In this document: piece after piece, positions 26,639-36,585 of the stretch
How positions within the stretch are numbered: the stretch's first letter is position 1
How the letters are laid out: every line of letters begins with the position of its first letter
NCBI GenBank assembly: GCA_026393985.1
Contig: JAPKZB010000004.1
Span: forward strand, 62,001 to 126,000
Reading direction: 5' to 3'
Length of the DNA stretch: 64,000 nt
Source: Acidobacteriota bacterium
GTDB lineage: Bacteria; Acidobacteriota; Terriglobia; Bryobacterales; Bryobacteraceae
Translations under genes and position numbers: made by a program
The notes under the pieces: model-generated
What the model was told of the DNA's origin: nothing
Databases searched by the model: none
The model's input: the letters and a program-made list of their open reading frames with translations, nothing else

Positions 26639-27307
26639 CTAGACTAGGGATCCGACGCTCGCGGCCTGCCGCAGCGAGCGAACGGCGGCGCCGGAATCCG
26701 ACGCTCCAAACACACTGGAGCCCGCAACGAGCCATTCGGCGCCGGCGCGGGCAATGGCGGCCGCGTTTTCGACAACCACGCCGCCATCAATTTCGATTTT
26801 GAAGCCCAGGCCCTGCCGGGTCCGGCGCTCGACCAACTGTTCGATTTTCCGGAGCGAACCGGGCAGGAAACGCTGCCCGCCGAAGCCCGGATTGACGCTC
26901 ATGATCAGCACAAAGTCGACGAAGTCGAGCACTTCGTCCAACGTCGCCACGGGGGTGGCGGGATTGAGTACGACCCCGGCCAGTGCGCCTTCGGCCTGAA
27001 TCAGGCGGAGGGTGCGGTCGAGATGGGGACAGGCTTCCTGGTGCACCGAGACGCTGTCGGCGCCCGCTTCGATGAAGACGGGGGCGAAGCGGTCGGCGTC
27101 GGTAATCATGAGATGGACGTCGAGGTGCGCTTTGGTAATCTTGCGCAGGGATTTGACGACAGGGGGCCCCATTGTCAGATTCGGGACAAAATGCCCATCC
27201 ATCACGTCGACGTGCAGCATCGACACGCCCGCCTGTTCGACGCGCGCGATCTCCTCACCCAGCCGGGCAAAGTCCGCAGCTAGTAACGATGGCAGAATCT
27301 CGACCAT
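26639..27307 (-). CDS. rpe: Ribulose-phosphate 3-epimerase
   Basis: A 222-residue TIM-barrel enzyme interconverting ribulose-5-phosphate and xylulose-5-phosphate. Motifs: ILPSLLAADF, HVDVMDGHFVPNLTMGP (metal and catalytic Asp/His), LDVHLMI, VLIMSVNPGFGGQRF and KIEIDGG. The length is normal. It lies in the operon between rsmB (13-nt gap upstream) and bamD. Confidence 0.95.
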   Translation of the reverse strand: MVEILPSLLAADFARLGEEIARVEQAGVSMLHVDVMDGHFVPNLTMGPPVVKSLRKITKAHLDVHLMITDADRFAPVFIEAGADSVSVHQEACPHLDRTLRLIQAEGALAGVVLNPATPVATLDEVLDFVDFVLIMSVNPGFGGQRFLPGSLRKIEQLVERRTRQGLGFKIEIDGGVVVENAAAIARAGAEWLVAGSSVFGASDSGAAVRSLRQAASVGSLV

Positions 27308-27320
27308 GGGAACGCAGTCT

Positions 27321-28349
27321 TCATGCTATCACGGCATGCCAAAAGCCGTCCCCGGGTTCCTGGCCGGGCAGCCGGTATCCGGCTTCGACGATGCGGCCGG
27401 GGCAGACGGCGGCTACGACCGCTTCGTTCTCCTCCTTTTCGAGGGAGCAGGTGGAGTAGACGAGGCGGCCGCCGGGCGCCAGAACGCCCAGGGCGCTGCG
27501 CAAAATGGCGCGTTGGCGGGCGGCGAGGTCGTCGAGATCGGCGGGGGTAATTCGCCATTTGATCTCCGGATTTCTCCCCAGGGTGCCGGTGCCGCTGCAG
27601 GGGGCGTCGACCAGAATCCGTTCGAACGTTTTTACAAACGGCAACGGGGCGGTGGCGTCAAGCACCACGCGGTCGGCCACGTCCACCAACCGCAGGCGGT
27701 GCCCATAGCGGTCGGCGGCGACGACGCGGCCGCCGGCGGCGACCAGCTGCCGGGTCTTGTTGCCGGGCGCGGCGCACAGGTCGAGGACGGACATGCCGGG
27801 GGCGACGTCGAGCAGAGGCACAATGGCGGCGGCGCCCGGGTCCTGGCCCGGCGCGGCGGGCGGGGCGAGAAAGGCCCGGGCGATGCCGGCGGCTTGTTCG
27901 GGGCCGAAAGCGGCCTGCCAGCGGGCCAGCAGCCAGGCGGGTACGGCCAGTTCGACCTCGGCGTCGGGCCAGGCGACCGGGGCGCGGTTCACTTTGCGCA
28001 GCACCGCGTTGACGAATCCCATGGCCGAGCGCTTGCGGGCGCGACGGACCAGATCGACGGAGGCCGAAACGGCGGCGTGGGGCGGGATCCGGTCGAGATA
28101 GCGCAGCTGATAGATGCCCAGGCGCAGGGCGAGACGGACCTCGGGATCGAGCTTACCGGTTTTGCCGGAGTAGAGGCGGATAAGGTAGTCGAGCTGCGAC
28201 TGCACGCGCAAGGGGCCGAGCACGAGCTCCCAGGCCAGGTCGGCGTCGCGCGGGTCCAGACCGGCCACGGCCCCCCGCAGGACCTCCTCGGCCCAGGCGC
28301 CGTTTTCGACGCGGAGGGCGGCGTCGAAGGCGATCTCGCGGGCGGTCAT
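27321..28349 (-). CDS. rsmB: 16S rRNA m5C methyltransferase, RsmB/Sun-like
   Basis: 342 residues with an N-terminal NusB-like domain (about 1-125) and a SAM-dependent m5C methyltransferase domain: LDLCAAPGNKT (SAM site), DAPCSGTGTLGRNPEIKW with C251, and YSTCSLEKEEN with C301, the two-cysteine catalytic pair. Typical RsmB is about 420-440 residues. Here the ~60-residue subdomain between NusB and the SAM fold is almost absent: the sequence runs from LAPPAAPGQ directly to DPGAAAIVPLLDVAPGMSVLDL. The deletion is in frame, so activity is likely but RNA recognition may differ. Confidence 0.9.
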   Translation of the reverse strand: MTAREIAFDAALRVENGAWAEEVLRGAVAGLDPRDADLAWELVLGPLRVQSQLDYLIRLYSGKTGKLDPEVRLALRLGIYQLRYLDRIPPHAAVSASVDLVRRARKRSAMGFVNAVLRKVNRAPVAWPDAEVELAVPAWLLARWQAAFGPEQAAGIARAFLAPPAAPGQDPGAAAIVPLLDVAPGMSVLDLCAAPGNKTRQLVAAGGRVVAADRYGHRLRLVDVADRVVLDATAPLPFVKTFERILVDAPCSGTGTLGRNPEIKWRITPADLDDLAARQRAILRSALGVLAPGGRLVYSTCSLEKEENEAVVAAVCPGRIVEAGYRLPGQEPGDGFWHAVIA

Positions 28350-28351
28350 TC

Positions 28352-29578
28352 TTACGCGGTCACGGGACCGTAGTGCGATTCGACGTAGTCGTTCAACATC
28401 GTGATGAACTCGGCGACGATATGATCGCCGCGTAGCGTCCGGACGAGTTTGCCATCCACGTAGACGGGCGCCACGGGCTCTTCAAACGTGCCGGGCAGAG
28501 AGATGCCGATGTTGGCGTGCTTTGATTCACCGGGGCCGTTGACGATGCAGCCCATCACGGCCACCTTCATCTCCTCCACCCCGGGATGGTTCGCCCCCCA
28601 TACCGGCATCTGCTCCCGCAGGTAGGTTTGAATCTGGTCGGCCATGTCCTGGAAGAAGGTGGACGTGGTGCGGCCGCAGCCCGGGCAGGCGGTGACCTGC
28701 GGGGTGAAGCTGCGGAGTTCGAGTGATTGGAGAATCTGCTGGCAGACGAGCACCTCTTCGGTGCGGTCGCCGTTCGGCAGCGGGGTGAGGCTGGCGCGAA
28801 TGGTATCGCCGATGCCCTCCTGCAGGAGCACGGAGAGGGCCGCGGTGGTGGCGACAATGCCTTTCGAACCCAGGCCGGCCTCGGTGAGGCCGAGGTGCAG
28901 GGCGTAATCGCATTGCGCGGCGAGCATCCGGTTGACGGCGATGAGGTCCTGCACGCCGCTCACCTTGGCGCTGAGCAGAATCTGGTTGCGACGCAGGCCG
29001 TAGCGCTCGGCCGCCGCGGCCGCCTCGAGGGCACTGACCACCATGGCGTTCATGGTGACCTGCTTGGCGTCGAGCGGTTCGGCCAGCTTGGCGTTCTCGT
29101 CCATCATGCGGGTGAGGAGCGCGCCATCGAGCGAGCCCCAGTTGACGCCGATGCGGACCGGCTTCTGGTGTTCGACAGCGACTTCGATCATCGCCCGGAA
29201 GTTATCGTCGTGCTTCTTGCCGATGTTGACGTTGCCGGGGTTGATCCGGTACTTAGCGAGCGTGCGGGCGCACTCCGGGTACTTCTTGAGCAGCAGGTGG
29301 CCGTTGTAGTGGAAATCCCCGACCATGGGCACGCGGCAGTCATAAAGCATCAGCGTGTCGACGATCTTCGGGACGGCGCGGGCGGCCTCTTCCGTGTTCA
29401 CAGTGATGCGCACGATCTCCGAACCGGCCTTGGCGAGAGCGAGAACCTGATTGGCGGTACCCGTGACGTCCGCCGTATCGGTGTTCGTCATGGACTGCAC
29501 CACAATCGGGTTGTCCCCTCCCACCATCACCCCGCCGACATTTACCGGCACCGACTTTCGACGCGCAACCACAGGCAT
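28352..29578 (-). CDS. ispG: 4-hydroxy-3-methylbut-2-enyl diphosphate synthase (IspG)
   Basis: 408 residues from the ATG at 29578 ([21 protein letters not shown]), the usual N-terminus; the frame is open further upstream but that part is not IspG-like. A TIM-barrel domain ([46 protein letters not shown]) is followed by the 4Fe-4S domain with ACPGCGRT and [17 protein letters not shown], giving the three cluster cysteines. It converts MEcPP to HMBPP in the MEP isoprenoid pathway. It is the first gene of a seven-gene minus-strand operon. Confidence 0.96.
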   Translation of the reverse strand: MPVVARRKSVPVNVGGVMVGGDNPIVVQSMTNTDTADVTGTANQVLALAKAGSEIVRITVNTEEAARAVPKIVDTLMLYDCRVPMVGDFHYNGHLLLKKYPECARTLAKYRINPGNVNIGKKHDDNFRAMIEVAVEHQKPVRIGVNWGSLDGALLTRMMDENAKLAEPLDAKQVTMNAMVVSALEAAAAAERYGLRRNQILLSAKVSGVQDLIAVNRMLAAQCDYALHLGLTEAGLGSKGIVATTAALSVLLQEGIGDTIRASLTPLPNGDRTEEVLVCQQILQSLELRSFTPQVTACPGCGRTTSTFFQDMADQIQTYLREQMPVWGANHPGVEEMKVAVMGCIVNGPGESKHANIGISLPGTFEEPVAPVYVDGKLVRTLRGDHIVAEFITMLNDYVESHYGPVTA

Positions 29579-29585
29579 AACCGTT

Positions 29586-29594
29586 ATTGTACCA
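29586..29594 (-). promoter_or_regulatory. Extended -10 promoter, probably leaderless, for the ispG operon
   Basis: On the minus strand TGGTACAAT (TGn extension plus TACAAT) is followed by 7 nt and the ispG ATG. The start of transcription is predicted within 1-2 nt of the start codon. No Shine-Dalgarno is present and the -35 is weak, as expected for an extended -10. Confidence 0.5.
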
Positions 29595-29763
29595 ACCGCA
29601 CAGGAGTAGCTTTGAATCGTAACCATAAGATTTTTCGATTGGATCGCCGGAGGACGGTCCGGTACCGTAAGGTTAGGCGTGGCATCCCTCCCGGTTCGAT
29701 TTTGGTGCGGCGCATTCTCCGGGTTCGAGAGTAGACCAAGGTTGACGGCTTCAAAAGGACGGC

Positions 29764-30132
29764 ATGTGCCCGCGAATACTGCTTTATGGCTTATCCCCTG
29801 AACTCTCACGCGAACTGCGCGACGTCCTGATCACCACCCACCACGTCCCGGAAATCGACGATGAGATGCGCGCCGGCGGACTTTGCTGGTCGGAGACCGA
29901 CCTGGTCTTTTGCCCGGCTGACCCTTCGGCACTTGCCAAAGTGCTGACGGCGACCGCGGCGCAGCAGCCCCGCCTGCGGGTGATCGCCACGAGCCGGCTT
30001 CCGGAGACGGCCGAGTGGCTGGACGCGGTGGAGGCCGGTGCGGCCGACTACTGTGCTGCTCCGTTTGAGGCGACCCAGATCCGCTGGCTTCTGGCGGCGC
30101 ACCTTTCGCGACTGAAACCGGTAGCCGCCTGA
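29764..30132 (+). CDS. Degenerate receiver-like protein
   Basis: 122 residues with the alpha/beta outline of a CheY receiver ([49 protein letters not shown]), but every catalytic position is altered. The acidic pair after strand 1 is missing, strand 3 ends LVFCPADP without the phospho-acceptor aspartate, and the conserved lysine of KP is alanine (A99). It is therefore a pseudo-receiver that cannot be phosphorylated in the normal way. An AAGGA ribosome site precedes the ATG. It is divergent from ispG across about 185 bp. Confidence 0.75.
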   Translation: MCPRILLYGLSPELSRELRDVLITTHHVPEIDDEMRAGGLCWSETDLVFCPADPSALAKVLTATAAQQPRLRVIATSRLPETAEWLDAVEAGAADYCAAPFEATQIRWLLAAHLSRLKPVAA

Positions 30133-30218
30133 GCACGGAGGCACCGAGGCATCCTGAAGCGCTCGCCGGGCATCGAACAGCTATACTTGAAAAAGGAAGC
30201 GTTATTCTGGTTCCGCGT

Positions 30219-31220
30219 ATGTCTTTGCGTCATTTTTTCCGTCTCGTCACTCACACTCAACTCCTGCCGGTGCTCGAAAGCGGCGAGGAGACCCTCGTCG
30301 GCGGCCAGGCCGTCATGGAAGGGGTGATGATGCGGGCGCCGCACAGCTACTGTGTGGCCGTGCGCCGGGCCAACGGAGAGATTGCCACCGAACAGTCGCC
30401 GCTGCCGCGGGTGAGCGAAAAGTATCCGTTGTTCAAACTGCCCGTCTTGCGCGGCATTGGCACGCTGGGCCAGGCGATGTCGTTGGGAGTAAAGGCGCTG
30501 CGGTTTTCCACCAACATCGCCATGGAGGAAGAGAACGCGGCCAAGGGCAAGCCGGAGGCCTCCTCGGAAGTACCCGCCTGGATGATGACGCTTAACCTGG
30601 TCTTCTCTGTCGGCTTCTTCATCCTGATGTACAAAGTTCTGCCCGCCTTTGCCACCGGGCAGTTGACGAACTACTTTCCGGTGTTGCAACAGGGCGCGCT
30701 GTTCAGCCTCGTCGACGGGGTGATTCGTCTCTGTATCTTCCTGGCCTTTCTTTACGGTATTTCGCGGTACAAGGACATTCACCGGGTTTTTGAGTACCAC
30801 GGCGCCGAGCACAAAGTGGTTTACAATTTCGAGTCCGGCCAGCCGGTAACGATCGCCAACGCGCAGAGCTTTACCACCCTCCATCCCCGCTGCGGCACCA
30901 GCTTTCTGCTGGTGGTGATGCTGATTTCGATGGTGACTTACATGGTGGTGGATCCGTTGTTTGGCTTGAACACGTTGCCCGCCAAGATCGCTTCGCGGGT
31001 GATTCTGATTCCGGTGATTGCCGGCCTGAGTTACGAACTGATTCGTTTTGCCGCCCGCCGCCGCGGGTCTTTGCTGGCCGCCATGACCATCCCCGGTCTG
31101 TGGCTCCAGAAGATTACCACCCAACCGCCCGCGGACGACCAGACCGCCATTGCGATTCATGCCCTTGAAGGGGCCATGGAGCTCGAAAAGAAGCAGGGCG
31201 GGCAGCTAGTCATCGCTTAA
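30219..31220 (+). CDS. DUF1385 membrane protein (YqhQ-like)
   Basis: A 333-residue protein with the DUF1385 hallmarks [24 protein letters not shown] at the N-terminus and [42 protein letters not shown] in the middle. About four membrane helices are visible (two around 125-190, two to three around 230-285). The family is a conserved polytopic membrane protein of unknown biochemical role. It starts the operon DUF1385-prfA-prmC, with prfA beginning 1 nt after its stop, an order seen in many bacteria. Confidence 0.93.
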   Translation: MSLRHFFRLVTHTQLLPVLESGEETLVGGQAVMEGVMMRAPHSYCVAVRRANGEIATEQSPLPRVSEKYPLFKLPVLRGIGTLGQAMSLGVKALRFSTNIAMEEENAAKGKPEASSEVPAWMMTLNLVFSVGFFILMYKVLPAFATGQLTNYFPVLQQGALFSLVDGVIRLCIFLAFLYGISRYKDIHRVFEYHGAEHKVVYNFESGQPVTIANAQSFTTLHPRCGTSFLLVVMLISMVTYMVVDPLFGLNTLPAKIASRVILIPVIAGLSYELIRFAARRRGSLLAAMTIPGLWLQKITTQPPADDQTAIAIHALEGAMELEKKQGGQLVIA

Positions 31221-31221
31221 C

Positions 31222-32313
31222 ATGCAATACGCCGATAAGTTGGACGCGCTCGAAGCGCGCTTTGAAGAGTTGAGCCGGGCCATGGCGGATCCGGATATAA
31301 TCACCGATCCGGAGGCTTACCGGAAGACCGCCAAGGCGCATCGCGACATGGAAGAGGTGGTCAACAAGTACCGCGAGTGGAAGCAGGCCAACGATGCGCT
31401 CGCGCAGGCCAAGAGCATGTCGCAGGATACCGATCCGGAGATGCGCGAGATGGCGCTGGCCGAGATCGCCGACCTCGAACCGGCCATGACCAGGCTAGAA
31501 GAGGAGCTGATGATCTTCCTGCTGCCGAAGGACCCGAACGATGATAAGAACATCGTGCTCGAAATCCGGGCCGGCACGGGCGGCGACGAGGCGACGCTGT
31601 TTGCGGCCGAGTTGTGGCGGATGTATACGCGTTACTTTGAAACGCAACGGTGGAAAGTGGATATCACCGACCTGAGCGATTCCTCGGTGGGGGGCATTAA
31701 AGAAGTCATTGCGCTCATCAGCGGGGATAAGGTCTACAGCAAGCTGAAGTATGAGTCGGGCGTCCACCGGGTACAGCGCGTGCCGCAGACCGAGACGCAG
31801 GGACGGGTGCACACCTCCGCCGTCACGGTTGCGGTGCTGCCGGAGGCCGAGGATGTGGACATCCACATTGAAGCCAAAGACATCCGGATAGACACCTTCT
31901 GCTCGTCCGGCCCGGGCGGACAGAGCGTGAACACGACCTACTCAGCCATCCGCATTACGCACCTGGCGACCGGGGTCGTGGTGAGCTGCCAGGACGAGAA
32001 GTCGCAGATCAAGAATCGCGATAAGGCGATGCGGGTGCTCCGGTCGCGGCTCTACGAGTTGGAACTGGAAAAGCAGCAGGCCGCCATTGGCGCCGAGCGG
32101 AAGAAGATGGTGGGTTCGGGCGACCGCAGCGAGAAGATCCGCACTTACAACTTTCCGCAGAACCGCGTGACCGATCACCGGATTGGCCTTACCCTACATC
32201 AGCTCGATCTAGTCATGGAGGGGCGCATTGAGGCGATTATCGACGGGCTAGTCACCTTCTACCAGGCCGAGAAGTTGAAGGAACAGGCTGGAGATGGCCA
32301 GCGAGCCGCCTAA
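31222..32313 (+). CDS. prfA: Peptide chain release factor 1
   Basis: A 363-residue RF1. The peptidyl-tRNA hydrolysis motif GGQ is at 232-234 ([18 protein letters not shown]), and the stop-codon-recognition tripeptide is P-Q-T in [23 protein letters not shown], the RF1-type PxT that reads UAA and UAG. It overlaps prmC by 20 nt. Length and domain order are normal. Confidence 0.97.
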   Translation: MQYADKLDALEARFEELSRAMADPDIITDPEAYRKTAKAHRDMEEVVNKYREWKQANDALAQAKSMSQDTDPEMREMALAEIADLEPAMTRLEEELMIFLLPKDPNDDKNIVLEIRAGTGGDEATLFAAELWRMYTRYFETQRWKVDITDLSDSSVGGIKEVIALISGDKVYSKLKYESGVHRVQRVPQTETQGRVHTSAVTVAVLPEAEDVDIHIEAKDIRIDTFCSSGPGGQSVNTTYSAIRITHLATGVVVSCQDEKSQIKNRDKAMRVLRSRLYELELEKQQAAIGAERKKMVGSGDRSEKIRTYNFPQNRVTDHRIGLTLHQLDLVMEGRIEAIIDGLVTFYQAEKLKEQAGDGQRAA

Positions 32314-33130
32314 TCTGACCCTCGGGGAAGCCTTACGGCAGGCGATTCGTTTTCTGAGCGAGCACGGCATCGAAAGTCCGCGGCTGACGGCCGAGGTACT
32401 GCTGAGCCGGGCGCTCGGCCGGGACCGCGTGTATCTGTACGCTCATCCGGAAGCCCCGCTGCCGGAGTTGGCCTGGATCCACTTCGGCCGCTGGCTGCAC
32501 GAACGGACGCAGGGCAAGCCGCTGCAGTACATCACCCGGGAGCAGGAGTTCTACGGGCGCCGCTTCGCGGTGGCCCCGGGCGTGCTGATTCCCCGCCCCG
32601 AGACCGAACTGATCGTCGAACTCGCTTTGCGAAACGAAGCCACCACGTTGCTCGACATCGGCACGGGTTCGGGGATTCTGGCCATCACCCTGGCGCTTGA
32701 ATGGGAGCGCCCTGCGGTGGCGACCGATCTTTCGGCCGAGGCGCTGCAGATTGCGCGGGCCAACGCCGCGGCACTGGGGGCGCCGGTGCAGTTTGTGCAG
32801 GCTGACCTGGCCGCCGCCTTCGCGGGCCACTCGTTCGGCGCGATTGTGACCAATCCGCCGTATGTGCCGGCGGGCGACGGGCCGGGGCTGCAGCGGGAGG
32901 TGCGCGATTGGGAGCCGCCGACCGCGCTCTTCAGCGGCCCGGACGGCCTCGACCACTACCGCCGCCTCGAACCGTTGTGCCGGCGCCTGCTCCGGCCGGG
33001 CGGCTGGCTGCTGGGCGAGTTCGGCTACGGGCAGGCGGCCGCCATCGCCGAGTTGTTTCGCGGCTGGCGGGAGGTGGAACTCCATGCCGACCTGGCCGGG
33101 ACGCCCCGCGTGCTGGCCGCCCGCACTTGA
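32294..33130 (+). CDS. prmC: Release factor glutamine methyltransferase
   Basis: 278 residues. An N-terminal helical domain (about 5-80) binds the release factor; the SAM-dependent domain has [30 protein letters not shown] and the NPPY motif ([13 protein letters not shown]) that holds the glutamine amide. It methylates the glutamine of GGQ in release factors, consistent with its 20-nt overlap with prfA. Confidence 0.96.
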   Translation: MASEPPNLTLGEALRQAIRFLSEHGIESPRLTAEVLLSRALGRDRVYLYAHPEAPLPELAWIHFGRWLHERTQGKPLQYITREQEFYGRRFAVAPGVLIPRPETELIVELALRNEATTLLDIGTGSGILAITLALEWERPAVATDLSAEALQIARANAAALGAPVQFVQADLAAAFAGHSFGAIVTNPPYVPAGDGPGLQREVRDWEPPTALFSGPDGLDHYRRLEPLCRRLLRPGGWLLGEFGYGQAAAIAELFRGWREVELHADLAGTPRVLAART

Positions 33131-33167
33131 CTCTCCCCCCGCAAACATGAAATAACCTTCTCTAATC

Positions 33168-34253
33168 ATGCGACGCCGTGAACTCTTTCAAGGCGCGGCT
33201 CTGGCCGCCGCCGCTCAACTCCCCGCCTCCGCCGCCAAATCGAAAAGCCAGGGTAAACCGGTTCTGATGAAGGCCGGCCATCAGCACGCCGACGACCCGG
33301 AAACGCTCAACGCGCTGGCCGCGTTTGGCGTCAACAACATCTGCTCCGGCCTGCCCTCCCGCAAGCTCGACGAGAAGTGGAGCGTGGATGGCCTAAAGGC
33401 GCTGCGCGACCGCGTCAACCAGCATGGCATCACCCTCGAGATGGTGCCGCTGCCGCTCAGTTCGGCCTACATCACCCGCGCCGAGTACCCGGCGATCATG
33501 ATGGGCAAGTCGCCGGACCGCGACCGCGCCATTGACGAGATCTGCCAGATGATCAAGAACGTGAAGGAAGCCGGCATCCCCGCCGTCAAATACAACATGT
33601 CGATCCTTGGCGTCGTCTCCACCGAGCCGACCAAGGGCCGGGGCGGGGCCGTTCAGCGCAGCTTCAAGTACGCCGGCGCCAAGCAGGACCCGCCGCTCAC
33701 TGAAGCCGGCGCCGTTTCCGAAGACATCTACTGGGAGCGGATCACCTACTTCCTCGATCGCGTCGTGCCGGTCGCCAACGAGTACAAGATCCGCCTTGCG
33801 TGCCACCCGCACGACCCGGCCATGCCCAAGAACAAGGGCTGGCGCGGCTGCGAAACCGTCCTGAGCCCGGAGGGACTCAAGAAGTTCGTCTCCATCCGGG
33901 AGAGCCCGTACCACGGCCTCAACTTCTGCCAGGGGACGATCAGCGAAGGGCTGGTGGATCCGAACAAACAGATCCACGACTACATCCGCTACTTCGGCAC
34001 GCGCAAGAAGATATTCAACGTGCACTTCCGCAACATCGAAGGCGGCTACCTGGACTTCAAAGAGACCTTCCCGGACAACGGGTCGGTGAACATGCTCGAA
34101 GCGCTGCGGACCTATAAAGAAGTCGGCTACGACGGCATGGTGATGCCCGACCACGTGCCCCGCGTCGAAGGCGACCCGGGCGGCAAGAAGAGCTTTGCAT
34201 TCTGCTTCGGCTACATCCAGGCCGGGATTCAGATGCTGAAGATGGAAGGCTGA
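33168..34253 (+). CDS. Exported TIM-barrel protein, mannonate-dehydratase (UxuA)-like
   Basis: 361 residues with a Tat-like leader ([22 protein letters not shown]). The barrel shows UxuA-type metal and substrate segments: [33 protein letters not shown] and [11 protein letters not shown]. Mannonate dehydratase removes water from D-mannonate in hexuronate catabolism, but it is normally cytoplasmic, so the leader is odd and a different sugar acid is possible. A strong terminator follows. Confidence 0.85.
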   Translation: MRRRELFQGAALAAAAQLPASAAKSKSQGKPVLMKAGHQHADDPETLNALAAFGVNNICSGLPSRKLDEKWSVDGLKALRDRVNQHGITLEMVPLPLSSAYITRAEYPAIMMGKSPDRDRAIDEICQMIKNVKEAGIPAVKYNMSILGVVSTEPTKGRGGAVQRSFKYAGAKQDPPLTEAGAVSEDIYWERITYFLDRVVPVANEYKIRLACHPHDPAMPKNKGWRGCETVLSPEGLKKFVSIRESPYHGLNFCQGTISEGLVDPNKQIHDYIRYFGTRKKIFNVHFRNIEGGYLDFKETFPDNGSVNMLEALRTYKEVGYDGMVMPDHVPRVEGDPGGKKSFAFCFGYIQAGIQMLKMEG

Positions 34254-34293
34254 GGTTTCCCGCCCTCCGGCGGTAGTGACCTGCGACAATATG

Positions 34294-34340
34294 GGGGAGT
34301 TGGCTTCGTTTCGCGAAGTCCGGCTCCCCGTTTTCTTTTT
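34294..34340 (+). terminator. Strong intrinsic terminator / possible attenuator before tex
   Basis: GGGGAG (34294-34299) pairs with CTCCCC (34324-34329) and GGCTTCG (34302-34308) with CGAAGTC (34314-34320), leaving a five-base loop TTTCG. TTTTCTTTTT (34331-34340) follows. It ends 10 nt before the tex ATG, so it also sits in the expected tex leader. The inner stem contains one copy of the recurrent 13-mer GGCTTCGTTTCGC. Confidence 0.8.
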
Positions 34341-34350
34341 ACTAAGCCTA

Positions 34351-36585
34351 ATGGATCTGAAAGCACTTCCTACCCCCGTCCTCCTGCACATTGCGAAACT
34401 CCTGGAGATTTCGCTCCAAAGCCTGGTGGCGACCATCGCCCTGTTTGACGAAGGCGGCACCGTTCCCTTCATCGCCCGCTACCGTAAGGAAGCGACGGGC
34501 AACCTGGATGAGGTCAAAATTCTCGCCATCCAGGAAAAACTCGAATACTTCCGCGAACTGGAAGACCGCCGCGCCACCGTGCTGGCCTCGATTGCCGAGC
34601 AGGGCAAGTTGACCCCGGAGCTCCAGGCGAAAATCGAAAAGACGCTCGATAAGTCCGAGCTCGAAGACCTCTACCTGCCCTACAAGCCCAAGCGCAAGAC
34701 CAAGGCGAGCGTGGCGCGCGAGAAGGGTTTCGAGCCGCTGGCGCTCTACCTTTGGGAGCAGATTCCCAACGGGCAGCCGCTGGTCGAGTACGCCGCCACC
34801 TTCGGCGACCCCCAGGAGGCGCTCGAAGGCGCCCGCCATATAATCTCCGAAATGGTCGCAGAAAACGCGGACTTCCGGAAGGCCGTGCGCGCCATGATGG
34901 CCGAAAAAGGCATCGTGGTCTCGAAGGCCATCGAAGGCGTGCCCGACCCGGAAGGCAAGTTCCACATGTACGCCGACTTCTCCGAACCGGTCGCCAAGAT
35001 CCCGTCCCACCGCATGCTGGCCATCCGCCGCGGCGCCAAAGAGGGCATTCTGCACTTTGAGATTGAACTGAACCGTGATGAGGTTTGCGCGTGGCTGCGG
35101 GCGAAGGTTTGCCGCGAAGCCGGGGAGTGGCAGACGCATCTGCACGAAGCCATCGAAGACGGCTACGACCGGCTGCTGAACCCTTCGATTCAGACCGAAA
35201 TCCGCCTCGATCTCAAAGACCGCTCCGATGAGGAGGCCATCAAGGTCTTCCGCGAGAATCTTGAAAACCTGCTGCTGTCGCCGCCGGCGGGCGCGCTGAC
35301 GGTAATCGGGGTCGACCCGGGTATCCGCACCGGCTGCAAATTGGCGGTGGTGGATGACACGGGCAAGATGCTTGAGCATACGGTGATCTATCCACTCGAG
35401 CCGAAGAACGACGTCGCCGGGTCGATTCGGACGCTGTCGCGGCTGATTCAGCAGCACAAGGTGCAGGCCTTCGCCATCGGCAACGGGACCGGGTCGCGCG
35501 AGGTGGCCGAGATCATTAAGCAGGCTAACCTGGGGCCGTTTTCGGTGGTGGTCTCCGAGGCCGGCGCGTCGGTCTACTCGGCCTCGGACGTGGCGCGGCA
35601 GGAGTTCCCGGACCTGGATCTGACCGTTCGAGGCGCCATCTCCATCGCCCGGCGGTTGCAGGACCCGCTGGCCGAACTCGTCAAGGTGGACCCGAAGTCG
35701 ATTGGCGTCGGGCAGTATCAACACGACGTCGACCAGCGGCGTTTGAAGCAGGGCCTTGAACAGACGGTGGAAAGCTGCGTGAACCGCGTGGGCGTGGATT
35801 TGAACACCGCCTCGGCGCCGCTGCTGAAGCAGGTGGCAGGGTTGAGTGAACGCGTGGCGCAGAAGATCGTCGAGTTCCGCAATGAGAACGGCCGGTTCAA
35901 GAGCCGCGTGCAGCTGCTGGCGGTCTCCGGCTTCGGGCCGAAGACGTTTGAGCAGGCGGCTGGCTTTCTGCGGATCCGCAACGGGGAGAATCCGCTCGAT
36001 ATGACGGCGGTACATCCGGAATCGTACCCGGTGGTGGAGGCGATTGCGGCGTCACTGCAGGTTTCGGTGCCGGAGCTGATCGCCAAACCGGATCTGGTGG
36101 AGAAGGTCAAGATCGAAGGCTTCAAGACCGAGAAGGTGGGCATCTACACGCTCAACGACATTCGCGAGGAGCTGCGGAAGCCGGGGCGCGACCCGCGCGA
36201 GAAGTTTGTGGTGCCGAACTTCCGGGACGATGTGAAGGAGGTGAAGGACGTCGCGGTGGGGATGGTGCTCGAAGGGGTGGTCACCAACGTCACCAAGTTC
36301 GGTGCGTTTGTCGATATTGGCGTGCATCAGGACGGGCTGGTCCACGTGAGCGAGATCAGCCACCGGTATATTACCGATCCGGCCGAGGCGCTCAAGGCGG
36401 GGCAGATCGTGAAGGTTTCGGTGCTGGCGGTCGATCTGAAGTCCAAGCGGATTGCATTGTCGATCAAGGCACTGGAGCCGAAGCCCGCCGGGGGCGGGCG
36501 TCCGCAGCCGCGGCAGCAGCAGGCGCCGCAGCCGTCGGTGCAGGACAAGCTAGCCGCGCTCTCCGGGAAGTTCCGCACCCGGTAG
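34351..36585 (+). CDS. tex: Tex-like RNA-binding transcriptional accessory protein
   Basis: 744 residues from the ATG at 34351; a longer frame to 34276 would translate through the terminator hairpin and is rejected. Domains: helical N-terminus with GTVPFIARYRKEATGNLDE, the YqgF/RuvX-like domain (VIGVDPGIRTGCKLAVVDD, about 337 on), helix-hairpin-helix regions (VNRVGVDLNTASAPLLKQVAGLS, LLAVSGFGPKTFEQAAGFLRI), and a C-terminal S1 RNA-binding domain (VGMVLEGVVTNVTKFGAFVDIGVHQDGLVHVSEIS, about 635-705). Tex interacts with RNA polymerase and nucleic acids. Its last 36 nt overlap the convergent DinB gene. Confidence 0.95.
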   Translation: MDLKALPTPVLLHIAKLLEISLQSLVATIALFDEGGTVPFIARYRKEATGNLDEVKILAIQEKLEYFRELEDRRATVLASIAEQGKLTPELQAKIEKTLDKSELEDLYLPYKPKRKTKASVAREKGFEPLALYLWEQIPNGQPLVEYAATFGDPQEALEGARHIISEMVAENADFRKAVRAMMAEKGIVVSKAIEGVPDPEGKFHMYADFSEPVAKIPSHRMLAIRRGAKEGILHFEIELNRDEVCAWLRAKVCREAGEWQTHLHEAIEDGYDRLLNPSIQTEIRLDLKDRSDEEAIKVFRENLENLLLSPPAGALTVIGVDPGIRTGCKLAVVDDTGKMLEHTVIYPLEPKNDVAGSIRTLSRLIQQHKVQAFAIGNGTGSREVAEIIKQANLGPFSVVVSEAGASVYSASDVARQEFPDLDLTVRGAISIARRLQDPLAELVKVDPKSIGVGQYQHDVDQRRLKQGLEQTVESCVNRVGVDLNTASAPLLKQVAGLSERVAQKIVEFRNENGRFKSRVQLLAVSGFGPKTFEQAAGFLRIRNGENPLDMTAVHPESYPVVEAIAASLQVSVPELIAKPDLVEKVKIEGFKTEKVGIYTLNDIREELRKPGRDPREKFVVPNFRDDVKEVKDVAVGMVLEGVVTNVTKFGAFVDIGVHQDGLVHVSEISHRYITDPAEALKAGQIVKVSVLAVDLKSKRIALSIKALEPKPAGGGRPQPRQQQAPQPSVQDKLAALSGKFRTR

